Of a stretch of DNA of 64,000 nt, positions 1 to 8,095 are shown in pieces. This stretch comes from Treponema sp. Its GTDB lineage: Bacteria; Spirochaetota; Spirochaetia; Treponematales; Treponemataceae. The notes below the pieces were generated by a model. That model saw nothing but the letters and a program-made list of their open reading frames with translations. It was not told the DNA's origin and did not search any database. The position numbers were made by a program, and so were the translations under genes. Location: positions 1 to 64,000 of the forward strand of contig JAGAZO010000019.1 of NCBI GenBank assembly GCA_017940005.1, written 5' to 3'. Each line of letters begins with the position of its first letter. Within the stretch, counting starts at the first letter, position 1.

Positions 1-79
1 ACGCAAGCGAAAATGGAGCGAACGGACGCACAGTATGCTATGTTTTTGCAGCATTCAATAACAGCCTCAAGGAGTGAAC

Positions 80-973
80 ATGAAACGGATTTCGATGGTT
101 GCGGTTGCTATTGCGGCAGCTGCTTTGATTTTGGCGGGATGCAAAGGCATTGGTGTTGGCGAAGGTGACTTAAAGGGCTCAAAGTGGGATGCTGAATTAC
201 AGATTGACAACAGTGAGGCACAGACTGGCGTGCCGTTATACAAACGCTACTTTGAAGGCATTGGTAACGCAAAAGAAACAGTCTATGAAGTAAAATCAAC
301 TATAACTATCGATACAAGCAAAATAAAAAGTACGGTTTATAGCGACAGCAGCAACAATTATGCATCAGCACAAGATGCAACTTATTCTAAATCGCATGAT
401 GTTTATGCTGTCGTTGGGTTAATGTTTGATACACACCAAAAAGGCACAGGCAAAAACGCTACCTATGACTTCGCGCTTTTTGGCTATCAGCCCGGCATGA
501 ATCGTTTCTACATTGAACGCTATTATGACGTCAAAGCAACAGATTTAGCAACATATGATGATAGCGGTAAAAAACAATTCGGTACTACAAATTTGTCTAT
601 TCCTGGTGGTACGGAAGATAAATTTGAAAATATCGATGCTGACAGCGGCAGTGGTTGGGTAGACTGTGACAGCGGCTTTGCACTCACATCAGGACAGACA
701 AGCAAAACAATTACTGTTACAATCACCCAGAAGACAAAAGGCGAGTATGTAATTGCATTTGATGGAAAATCAGGCAAAACATACACTTATAATGCTAAAA
801 ATGTCGATTGGGGTAGCAAGTCTGTCAGCGGAAAATCAACAACAAATAGCGACGGTTATTACACTGGCAGTATCTGGGCATATGGAAATGTTCCGCTTAA
901 TACAAAACTTTCTGCAAACTTTGTCCAAGATAAAAATGCAACACAAGGTCTTTTTGCTGAAGTAACAGAATAA
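80..973 (+). CDS. Putative lipoprotein of unknown function
   Basis: A 297-residue protein with a basic start, a hydrophobic stretch and a lipobox ending in ILAGC, so it is probably lipidated at Cys about 21 and exported. I see no known domain in the mature part, which is rich in Ser, Thr, Lys, Tyr and Asp, as in a beta-rich surface protein. The start is placed at ATG 80 and not at GTG 74, because AAGGAG (69-74) overlaps that GTG and is correctly spaced for the ATG. A strong terminator follows, so the gene is the last of its transcript. Function unknown. Confidence 0.75.
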   Translation: MKRISMVAVAIAAAALILAGCKGIGVGEGDLKGSKWDAELQIDNSEAQTGVPLYKRYFEGIGNAKETVYEVKSTITIDTSKIKSTVYSDSSNNYASAQDATYSKSHDVYAVVGLMFDTHQKGTGKNATYDFALFGYQPGMNRFYIERYYDVKATDLATYDDSGKKQFGTTNLSIPGGTEDKFENIDADSGSGWVDCDSGFALTSGQTSKTITVTITQKTKGEYVIAFDGKSGKTYTYNAKNVDWGSKSVSGKSTTNSDGYYTGSIWAYGNVPLNTKLSANFVQDKNATQGLFAEVTE

Positions 974-1007
974 TACATACTGTGCTAATTAGCATCTAGC
1001 TATGCTG

Positions 1008-1040
1008 AAAAAGCTGCTCAGAAAACTGGGCAGCTTTTTT
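1008..1040 (+). terminator. Rho-independent terminator
   Basis: AAAAAGCTGC pairs with GCAGCTTTTT over 10 bp around a 12-base loop, ending in a T6 run. It closes the upstream lipoprotein gene. Confidence 0.85.
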
Positions 1041-1108
1041 ATGCGACGCAGAGCGTCTAATCTTAAAAACATATAGTTTTTTTGTTGCCCAATTTATTAA
1101 TAAATTAT

Positions 1109-1431
1109 ATGTTGGACAGTTGATTTTAATACTGCGGCACGCAAAGAATTCCTTTTTTTAGCTGGTTCTCAAAAACCGCATATAGCAAAAGCAATAGAAA
1201 AAGTCCGCAAAAATCCGCTTCCGCATACGGAAAGCGGCTATGGCGCGCCGTTGGAGAACAAAAGCGGAAATGATTTGACAGGACTGTTGAAAATTAAGCT
1301 GAAAAACTCGGCTTGCGGTAGTATACCGTCTTGTACGCGAAAAAAGCGTCATGAAAATAATCGCCATCTCTGTTCGCAGCGATAACGAAGTGTATAAAAT
1401 TGCAGCAAAACGAATGCAAGAAAAAATGTGA
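1109..1431 (+). pseudogene. RelE/ParE-type toxin pseudogene (frameshifted)
   Basis: Two adjacent frames give consecutive parts of a RelE/ParE-family mRNA interferase. The first frame (from about 1124 to 1305) reads AARKEFLFLAGSQKP, then NPLPHTESGYGAPLENK and LTGLLKIKLK. After an A5 run near 1301-1305 the match continues one base later with VVYRLVREKSVMKII and VRSDNEVYKIAAKR, ending at TGA 1429-1431. The pattern NPLP..GYG.PL.NK..LTGLLKIKL..VVY...VYKIAAKR is typical of this family. One extra A explains the break. The presumed ATG at 1109 is also out of frame with what follows, so there may be a second lesion. No antitoxin gene lies upstream. Family membership is recognised from memory of the family pattern. 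Confidence 0.7.
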
Positions 1432-1445
1432 GGCGCATTGTCAAG

Positions 1446-1478
1446 CTATTTACAACAACGGGCTTTGTTTGTAAATAG
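1446..1478. repeat. Inverted repeat between toxin pseudogene and htpG
   Basis: CTATTTACAA at 1446-1455 pairs perfectly with TTGTAAATAG at 1469-1478 around a 13-base loop. It lies 3' of both neighbouring genes and may end transcription of htpG, but has no clear T run. Confidence 0.4.
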
Positions 1479-1539
1479 TTGCTCTAACCATGCGCCCTGT
1501 AACATCACATTTTATCTGCGTGTTCGTGCTACCCGTCGT

Positions 1540-3513
1540 CTACTTGCTCAAAAGTTTGTTCATGCGTTTCACAAAATCTGCAGGGTCTTTGAGCACTTCG
1601 CTGCTTTCAAGGAGCGCTTCATCGAGCAGCACATTTGCTACGTCCGCAATAAATTCTTTGTCGTCGCTCGTTTTGAGCTTTTGCACAATCGGATGGTCGC
1701 CGTTTATTTCCAGAATAGGCTTTACTTCTGCCATGCCTGTTTGCCCCATTGCGCGCATCATGCGCTCCATTTGAAACGACAGGTCATTTTCGTCAACGAC
1801 AATGCATGACGGGCTTTCTGAAAGACGCTTGCTGAGCTTTACTTCTTTTACGCGGTCACCGAGCGCGTCTTTTATTTTTTCGACAACAGGCTTGAACTCT
1901 TTTTCTTTCTTTTCTGCTTCTGCTTTGTCAATGCCAAGCTCTTCATCACTGCCGGCGCGATTCACTGCTTTGAGCTCAAAATCTTTGTACTTGCCGTAAC
2001 CAGGAATTACGATGTCTGCAATGTCACTTGCAACGATTAAAACCTCAAAGCCTTTTTTCGTGTACGCTTCAAGGAGCGGGCTTTTGCGCAAGTTGTTTTC
2101 GTCAGTGCCAGTGATGTAGTAAATCGCTTTTTGGTCTTGCTTCATGCGCTGCACGTAGTCTGCAAAGCTCGTCCAGTTGTCGTCTCCCGTGCCGCTTGCA
2201 TTGGTGCTTTTAAAGCGCACAATTTCTGCAATCTCATCACGATTTGCATAGTCGCCGTACAAGCCTTCCATCATCGGGCGATTGAATTGCGCCACAAACG
2301 TGTTCCATTTTTCAATCGCTTTCTTTTCGTCGTCAGTAGGCTTTTCCGATGCACGCGCTTTATCTGCCTGTTCGCCGAGTTTTTTAAATTCGCCGAGCAA
2401 TTTTTTTACCGATTGCGTTTTAATCGTTTCAAGGATTCTGTTCTGTTGCAGAATCTCTCGACTCACGTTGAGCGGCAAATCTTCACTGTCGATAATGCCG
2501 CGCACAAAGCGCAAGTACGCTGGAAGCAGTTCGCGGTCGTCGTCAGTGATGAACACGCGCTTGACGTAGAGCTTTACGCCGCTTTTGTAATCTGCTTGAT
2601 ACATGTCGAACGGCGCAACTTTTGGCACAAAAAACAGCGTCGTGTATTCCTGCGTGCCTTCCGCATGCGTGTGAACGTAATGCAGCGGGTTGTCGCCGTC
2701 GTGAGAAATCGTTTTGTAAAATTCGTTGTAGTCGCTTTCTTTAAGCTCGCTCTTTGCGCGCTTCCACAATGCGCTCGCGCTGTTCACTTGGTCAACTTTA
2801 TTTTCGGTAGAAGTGACGTTGCCTTTGTCGTCGTATTTATTCTGCGCGTAATGCAGATAAATGGGAAACGCAATATGATCGCTGTATTTTTTAATAAGCT
2901 CCTCGATTTTCCAGCGGCTCGCGTATTCGGTGCTGTCATCGTTCAAATGCATGACAATTGCAGAGCCATGCGTTTCTGTTTTGTCAAAGCCATATGTTTT
3001 TGCGTTCTCGCTTGACGCGTCTACTTCTTCAATGTCGTATGAGTTTGTGCCGTCGCTCGACCAGTGCCAGATTTTGTTTGAATCGTCTGCCGCTTTGCGC
3101 GTGAACACATCTATCTTTTTTGCTGCCATAAACGCAGAGTAAAAGCCTACGCCAAACTGCCCGATGAGCGACGAATCTTTAAGCGCCGCTTCACTCAATT
3201 TATCAAGGAACGCTTTTGTGCCGCTCCGTGCAATAGTGCCCAAGTTTTCCGTCAAATCACTGTCGCTCATGCCGATGCCGCTGTCCTGCACAGTGAGCAC
3301 ATGCGCTTTATCGTCGAATGAGATGTCTATGCGCGGCTCAAATGCGACGCCCTTAAATGCGTCGTCAGAGACAGTAAGATATTTTAATTTGTCGAGCGCA
3401 TCTGATGCGTTTGAAACAATCTCTCGCAAAAAAATATCTTTGTTTGAGTACATTGAATGAATGATGAGTTTTAAAAGTTGATTTACTTCCGTTTGAAATT
3501 GATACGTTGCCAT
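1540..3513 (-). CDS. htpG: Molecular chaperone HtpG (Hsp90)
   Basis: 657 residues, the usual bacterial Hsp90 length. The N-terminal GHKL ATPase domain shows the helix REIVSNASDALDKL with the Asn/Asp nucleotide ligands, DSGIGM (G1) and GQFGVGFYSAFMAA (the glycine-rich lid). The middle and C-terminal dimerisation regions follow in order, with the catalytic-loop segment SREILQQNRILE. It is an ATP-dependent cytosolic chaperone. No Shine-Dalgarno sequence precedes the ATG; a TACATT hexamer ends six bases before it (minus strand) with TTGCCG 18 bases further upstream, so a leaderless start is possible but weak here. The identity is secure. Confidence 0.97.
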   Translation of the reverse strand: MATYQFQTEVNQLLKLIIHSMYSNKDIFLREIVSNASDALDKLKYLTVSDDAFKGVAFEPRIDISFDDKAHVLTVQDSGIGMSDSDLTENLGTIARSGTKAFLDKLSEAALKDSSLIGQFGVGFYSAFMAAKKIDVFTRKAADDSNKIWHWSSDGTNSYDIEEVDASSENAKTYGFDKTETHGSAIVMHLNDDSTEYASRWKIEELIKKYSDHIAFPIYLHYAQNKYDDKGNVTSTENKVDQVNSASALWKRAKSELKESDYNEFYKTISHDGDNPLHYVHTHAEGTQEYTTLFFVPKVAPFDMYQADYKSGVKLYVKRVFITDDDRELLPAYLRFVRGIIDSEDLPLNVSREILQQNRILETIKTQSVKKLLGEFKKLGEQADKARASEKPTDDEKKAIEKWNTFVAQFNRPMMEGLYGDYANRDEIAEIVRFKSTNASGTGDDNWTSFADYVQRMKQDQKAIYYITGTDENNLRKSPLLEAYTKKGFEVLIVASDIADIVIPGYGKYKDFELKAVNRAGSDEELGIDKAEAEKKEKEFKPVVEKIKDALGDRVKEVKLSKRLSESPSCIVVDENDLSFQMERMMRAMGQTGMAEVKPILEINGDHPIVQKLKTSDDKEFIADVANVLLDEALLESSEVLKDPADFVKRMNKLLSK

Positions 3514-3587
3514 TTTATAAATGTACTACAAAATGGCTGAAATCGGCAAGAGGAATTATTGCGCATCTTTTACAATTTTTGCGTGTA

Positions 3588-3616
3588 TTGTACTTTTACG
3601 CTATGCTTGTTATACT
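3588..3616 (+). promoter_or_regulatory. Sigma-70-like promoter
   Basis: TTGTAC (3588-3593), a 17-base spacer and TATACT (3611-3616), followed by an AAGGGG ribosome-binding site and ATG 3638. Confidence 0.6.
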
Positions 3617-3637
3617 TGTATCAAGGGGTGACTGATT

Positions 3638-4114
3638 ATGAAAAAACTTACACTGGTTTTGTGTGTCGTCTTGCTTGTAACAATGGCATGCGCTTCTGGA
3701 ATAACAGGCAGCGTGCATTCGATTTCCACACAATCATCGAAAGGAGACTTCGCCATGAAGTTGAGCATTTTAATAAATGATGCAACGACGCTTATCGCAA
3801 CATTGTATGACAATTCGTCTACACGTGCGCTTGTTGCACTTTTGCAAAAGGGTGCAGTTACGATTGACATGCAGGATTACGGCAATTTTGAAAAAGTAGG
3901 CGATTTGCCTGTCACGCTTCCACGTAACGACACGCCTACAAATACAGATGCAGGCGATATAATTTTATATCTTGGAAAACGCTTTGTAATTTACTATGAC
4001 AAAAACTCATGGAATTTTACGCCGCTCGGAAAGGTTGACGGCGTGTCAAAGAGCGAGTTGAAAAAGATTCTGGGCACGGGCAATGTGACTGCGGTGCTTT
4101 CGATTGCGGAGTGA
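3638..4114 (+). CDS. Small exported protein, possibly a lipoprotein
   Basis: 158 residues with a clear signal sequence, MKKLTLVLCVVLLVTMAC, where Cys 18 could be a lipobox cysteine (VTMAC is an unusual but tolerated spirochaete form). The rest has no motif I recognise: a mixed alpha/beta small domain with LPRNDTPTNTDAGD in the middle. It ends 7 bp before the sulfatase-modifying-factor/flavodoxin gene and shares its promoter, so the two are probably co-transcribed. Function unknown. Confidence 0.7.
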   Translation: MKKLTLVLCVVLLVTMACASGITGSVHSISTQSSKGDFAMKLSILINDATTLIATLYDNSSTRALVALLQKGAVTIDMQDYGNFEKVGDLPVTLPRNDTPTNTDAGDIILYLGKRFVIYYDKNSWNFTPLGKVDGVSKSELKKILGTGNVTAVLSIAE

Positions 4115-4121
4115 ATAGCAG

Positions 4122-5606
4122 ATGAAAAAATCATTTTTGCCCATGATGACGATATTTGCTATGACAGCAACATTGACGGCGGTGACGTATTCTGCGCCGC
4201 ATTCAGATTTTGTTTTGATAAAAGGTGGCAGCTTTCAGATGGGAAGTCCTGCAAGCGAAGACTGGCGTAGCGATGACGAGATGCAGCATCGAGTTACCGT
4301 TTCGGATTTTTACATGAGCAAGTACGAACTTACGCAAAAACAGTACGCTTCTGTGACAGGTGAAAACCCGAGCAATTTTATAGGCGATAATTTGCCTGTA
4401 GAAAATATTACGTGGCTTGAAGCAATTGAATTCTGCAATAGCTTAAGCCGCAAAGAAGGTCGTGTGCCTGTGTACACTGTGGCAAATGGTGGTGCGACTG
4501 TTACGTGGAACAGAAGTGCGAACGGCTATCGCTTGCCTACTGAAGCTGAATGGGAATACGCTTGCCGTGCGGGGACAACTACGCCATTCAATACGCGCAA
4601 AGTGCCGGGCGCAGAAGAAACAAATTTTTACGGACACTATCCATATCAAATTGAACAGAACTATTTCCATGATGAAGTTCTCGAAACGCGTCCGGGTAGG
4701 TACCGTGGCACGACTGTTGCCGTTACGAGTTTTACACCAAACACATGGGGCTTGTATAACATGCACGGTAATGTGAACGAATGGTGCTTTGACTACTATG
4801 GCGCCTATGGTACTGCGGCGCAGACGAATCCAACAGGAGCTGCAAGTGGAACGCGGCGCATAAACCGTGGTGGTGGTTGGAACGACTTTGGCAAAAATTT
4901 GCGTAGCGCATACCGCGCGGCAACTCCGCAGGGCAACAAAAGTTTTAACATTGGATTGCGCCTTGTTACGAACGCGGACGACAGCGTAAAAGGCACAGTC
5001 ATAACGCATGAAGCGTCTATGCGTCATGCAAATGCAAATTCCAGTACAGCCCACGCAACGGCAAATACTGCGGGTACAGCTGCAAACATGATGAACAGTG
5101 TTGCGAATGATGCAGCAGGCAAGGCGCTCATTGTGTTTTACTCGTGGGGTGGCAATACGCGCGGCGTTGCCCGCGAAATCAAAAAACAAACGGGCTTCGA
5201 TATGATTGAGCTGGAGCTTGTTGCGCCGTATTCAACAAACTACAATACTGTCTTAAACGAAGCACAACGCGATCAGCATAAGCAGGCGCGTCCGCCGCTT
5301 AAAACAAAAATTGCTACGGAACAATGGGCAGAATACGATACTATCATACTTGGTTATCCGAACTGGTGGGCATCTATTCCCATGCCCATAGCAACATTGC
5401 TTGAAAGTTATAATTTTTCCGGCAAACGCATTTTGCCGTTTTGTTCACACGGCGGCGGACGCTTTGGGCAAAGCCTTACAGCTATAGCAAAACTTGCGCC
5501 ACATGCAGTGCTCGAAGAAGGGCTATCAATTCATTATTCTGGTGGCAGCACTCTTGCGCGTGACGTGACGCGCTGGTTGCAAAAGAACGGAATTGTCGCG
5601 CGGTAG
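4122..5606 (+). CDS. Exported SUMF1/FGE-fold domain fused to a flavodoxin-like domain
   Basis: 494 residues. A signal peptide (about 1-25) leads into a complete formylglycine-generating-enzyme-fold domain (about 28-285), shown by GGSFQMGS, PVENITWLEAIEFC, RLPTEAEWEYACRAG, HGNVNEWCFDYYG and RRINRGGGWND. A low-complexity Ala/Asn/Thr/His linker (about 290-330) joins it to a flavodoxin-like domain (about 333-494) with KALIVFYSWGGNTRGVA as the phosphate loop and YDTIILGYPNWWASIPMP and LPFCSHGGG as flavin-loop equivalents. The paired cysteines needed for formylglycine synthesis are not evident, so the first domain is probably a binding fold rather than an oxidase. Each domain is clear on its own; the joint function is unknown. 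An FMN domain behind a signal peptide is unusual. Confidence 0.85.
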   Translation: MKKSFLPMMTIFAMTATLTAVTYSAPHSDFVLIKGGSFQMGSPASEDWRSDDEMQHRVTVSDFYMSKYELTQKQYASVTGENPSNFIGDNLPVENITWLEAIEFCNSLSRKEGRVPVYTVANGGATVTWNRSANGYRLPTEAEWEYACRAGTTTPFNTRKVPGAEETNFYGHYPYQIEQNYFHDEVLETRPGRYRGTTVAVTSFTPNTWGLYNMHGNVNEWCFDYYGAYGTAAQTNPTGAASGTRRINRGGGWNDFGKNLRSAYRAATPQGNKSFNIGLRLVTNADDSVKGTVITHEASMRHANANSSTAHATANTAGTAANMMNSVANDAAGKALIVFYSWGGNTRGVAREIKKQTGFDMIELELVAPYSTNYNTVLNEAQRDQHKQARPPLKTKIATEQWAEYDTIILGYPNWWASIPMPIATLLESYNFSGKRILPFCSHGGGRFGQSLTAIAKLAPHAVLEEGLSIHYSGGSTLARDVTRWLQKNGIVAR

Positions 5607-5662
5607 AGTTGCAAAAAATTGAGATACACTTAAAGCTTTGTGCCATTATAAGTGCAATCGTT

Positions 5663-5691
5663 TTGACAATTATGCTGTTTCTGTGTATACT
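5663..5691 (+). promoter_or_regulatory. Near-consensus sigma-70 promoter
   Basis: TTGACA (5663-5668), a 17-base spacer and TATACT (5686-5691), 50 bp before the ATG of the next gene. The leader holds a small AGTCA/TGACT dyad and a CGGAGG ribosome-binding site. Confidence 0.8.
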
Positions 5692-5741
5692 AGTGCAGTG
5701 AGTCAGGTGACTTACTGCATCATTCTCTTTCGGAGGCTTTT

Positions 5742-6575
5742 ATGAAAAAGATATATGCAGCACTTTTTATTGTTGTCATGAGCGCATCGCTTTTTGCATA
5801 TGATGTTATGGAATACGTTCCAATGAAAGGCTCAGTAAAAAGCTGGACACGCACGCAGTATGACATTTCGGCAAAATTTGGTGACTATTTCCGCACGCCT
5901 GCATTAAAAGTTGTGCATGTCTTAAATGCATCGGGGCGTGAAACTGAATCATCTGAAATGACGCCACGTAATGTATTGATTAATAAAATTCAAAATACTT
6001 ACGATGCGCAAGGTCGGCTCATTTCACAAGTAGGCTACAATGCAGACAATGTGCTTATTTGGAAAAGTGCAATTACGTACGCAGCAAACGGCAATAAAAC
6101 TGACATGTCTGAATATGGCAAAGATGGTGATTTAAAAAGTAAAACCATATATACGTATACAGGCAATCTGTTGACGGATGAATCCTACTATACTGGCGAA
6201 GGTGCGCTCGTATGGAAAATTGTGTATACATATAATGACTCAAACAGACTTGCCACAGAGAGCCACTATTTTGAAGACGGCTCACTTGACGAGGAATTTG
6301 AATACGCATATACAGACAGCGGTAAAATCGATACAGTTACATTCATCAACGGCAACGGCGAAATACGTGAGCGTGATTATTTTCGCTATGGCAACGATGG
6401 CGTGCTTAATGAAGTTACCAAAAGCGATGCATCGAACAAAACTATCGGCCGAGAAATCTATAAATACGATGCAACGGGAAACCTCTCAAGAATTTCAACA
6501 TATGTCGTTGCAAAAAAATTTGGTACAACAGTTACAGAACTCGTAGACATGTCTGAGATTACGTATCAATACTAG
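5742..6575 (+). CDS. Exported protein with YD-like beta repeats
   Basis: 277 residues starting with a signal peptide (MKKIYAALFIVVMSASLFAYD). From about residue 85 to 235 it has repeated segments of 20-25 residues of the type YDAQGRLISQVGYN, YGKDGDLKSKTIYTY, YTGEGALVWKIVYTY and YFEDGSLDEEFEYAY. These resemble the YD/Rhs-like strands found in exported proteins that fold as beta sheets. There is no toxin or protease module and no carboxy-terminal anchor. It has its own promoter and a GGAGG site, so it is a single-gene unit. Probably periplasmic or surface-located; role unknown. Confidence 0.75.
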   Translation: MKKIYAALFIVVMSASLFAYDVMEYVPMKGSVKSWTRTQYDISAKFGDYFRTPALKVVHVLNASGRETESSEMTPRNVLINKIQNTYDAQGRLISQVGYNADNVLIWKSAITYAANGNKTDMSEYGKDGDLKSKTIYTYTGNLLTDESYYTGEGALVWKIVYTYNDSNRLATESHYFEDGSLDEEFEYAYTDSGKIDTVTFINGNGEIRERDYFRYGNDGVLNEVTKSDASNKTIGREIYKYDATGNLSRISTYVVAKKFGTTVTELVDMSEITYQY

Positions 6576-6625
6576 AACTTGTGTTATTACGGAATTCGCG
6601 CTATCATAGACGATAGAGGAAGCGT

Positions 6626-8089
6626 ATGAAGCAGATTGGTATCAAACTTGCAGATGGTTCTTTTTATCCCTTGCTCGAAGAGGGCACGCCGTCGAAAACA
6701 ACGCTTGATTTAACAACGGCGAGCGATAATCAGACAACCGTTGCTGTTGATCTGTATTCTTCAGAAACAGGCTCAATCGAAAATGCCGAGTACATCGATA
6801 CATTGCAAATCGATAATTTGGTGTCTCATCCGAATGGTGAGCCGAGCATTTCATTCTCGATTGCGCTTGATGAAAACGATGAGCTTTCTGTCGAAATAAA
6901 CGATCCTGAATCTGGCATACACAGCAATAAAAAAGTTTCGCTTTCTGCATTGCGCTCTCGTCCAAGTGGTGTGTCTTCTAAAAATAATGGAGCGGGTGCT
7001 GCTGCTGGTCTTGTTGCAAGTGGTGTTCTTGCTGCTGCATTAAAGCATACCGAGAAAGATGATAATGTTGATTTCAGCGATTTAGATTTACCAGATGATA
7101 TAGATTTAACAAAACCTGTTGATTCAGATGCAAACGATTTTGCCGAACCAGAAATTAGAGCTGGTGAAATGGCATTTGCATCTGACGGCAATTTTACTGA
7201 ACCTGTAATAGACGAAAGCATCTCGTTTGCAGATGAAGACACACAACTCAGTGACGATAGCGACATTTCTATTTCAAAGAGTGTGAACGATTACAATATT
7301 GTGCCCGACGATTTTCCCTCTTTTGACAACACAGAAGCCTCTGATGCATCATCAGAGGTGGACGATTCTGCTGCGTTGCTCGGCAGCGTAGCAATAGGCG
7401 GAGTTGCGCTCGGTGCAGCTGCTGTAGCGGCAAATGATGAGAGCACCGCTTTTGAAGACGATTTCTTTTCAGATATGGATAATGATGCGGTCAGCAGCAA
7501 TGCGGACTCCTTTTCAGATACGGATTCGTTAAACTTAGACGAACAGTATACTATCAACAACACAGACGAGGAAACAGCTACGAATACTCAATCGAAAGAA
7601 GCTTTTAAGAAAAAAACGAAAGCGCCTGTACTCATATGCATTTTATGTGCACTCATTTGCATTATTGCGACACTATTAATTTTATTTGTAATACCCTCAC
7701 GCTTTAATGTGTTCGGGACTCGTGCAATGAATAGCAGCGAAACTGTTGCCCGTGCGCCGAGCGCGCAAACAGAACACACTGCTGCATCATCTGGCATAGT
7801 AGTGCAAGAAGAGTCTCGTGTGCCAGTTCAGCAGCAAGTTGCACCTGCGAAAGTCAATGAAGTGGTTGTGGCTCCAAAATCAGAAGTGGTCGTTCCTGAA
7901 AGGCCTGCTTCGTCTGCGCGCTCGTCTAGCGATGTGGTGTATCGCATAAAGTGGGGCGACACATTATGGGACATTGCCGATGCGTATTATAAAAATCCAT
8001 GGCGGTATCAGCGCATTGCCCGTTACAATAATATACGTAACCCTGATTATATCATTTCTGGTACAACGATCGTAATTCCTGCAGAGTAA
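6626..8089 (+). CDS. Membrane protein with Hsp70-like beta domain and C-terminal LysM
   Basis: 487 residues. Residues 1-115 resemble the beta-sandwich of the Hsp70 substrate-binding domain: GIKLADGSFYPLLEEGTPSK, then DNQTTVAVDLYSSE (DnaK has DNQSAVTIHVLQGE) and NGEPSISFSIALDEND (DnaK RGMPQIEVTFDIDADG). There is no Hsp70 ATPase. A long acidic Ser/Asp-rich region with two short Ala/Gly-rich segments follows, then one membrane helix (about 332-355, APVLICILCALICIIATLL), a Val/Pro/Ser linker and a LysM domain (about 436-485) with GDTLWDIADAYYKNPWRY. The layout suggests a cytosolic beta domain and a periplasmic peptidoglycan-binding tip. It lies 6 bp before a lytic transglycosylase gene, which fits a cell-wall role. 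Confidence 0.8.
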   Translation: MKQIGIKLADGSFYPLLEEGTPSKTTLDLTTASDNQTTVAVDLYSSETGSIENAEYIDTLQIDNLVSHPNGEPSISFSIALDENDELSVEINDPESGIHSNKKVSLSALRSRPSGVSSKNNGAGAAAGLVASGVLAAALKHTEKDDNVDFSDLDLPDDIDLTKPVDSDANDFAEPEIRAGEMAFASDGNFTEPVIDESISFADEDTQLSDDSDISISKSVNDYNIVPDDFPSFDNTEASDASSEVDDSAALLGSVAIGGVALGAAAVAANDESTAFEDDFFSDMDNDAVSSNADSFSDTDSLNLDEQYTINNTDEETATNTQSKEAFKKKTKAPVLICILCALICIIATLLILFVIPSRFNVFGTRAMNSSETVARAPSAQTEHTAASSGIVVQEESRVPVQQQVAPAKVNEVVVAPKSEVVVPERPASSARSSSDVVYRIKWGDTLWDIADAYYKNPWRYQRIARYNNIRNPDYIISGTTIVIPAE

Positions 8090-8095
8090 ACGTCA

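Noticed and set aside
984-1002. GCTAATTAGCATCTAGCTA, similar to the shared operator
   Set aside because: It lies after a stop codon and before a terminator, with spacing different from the other sites, and upstream only of a pseudogene.
2131-3015. 294-codon plus-strand frame antisense to htpG
   Set aside because: It lies entirely within a well-conserved chaperone gene. Composition (Phe, Cys, Val, Arg rich) is what reverse-strand reading of GC-skewed codons produces.
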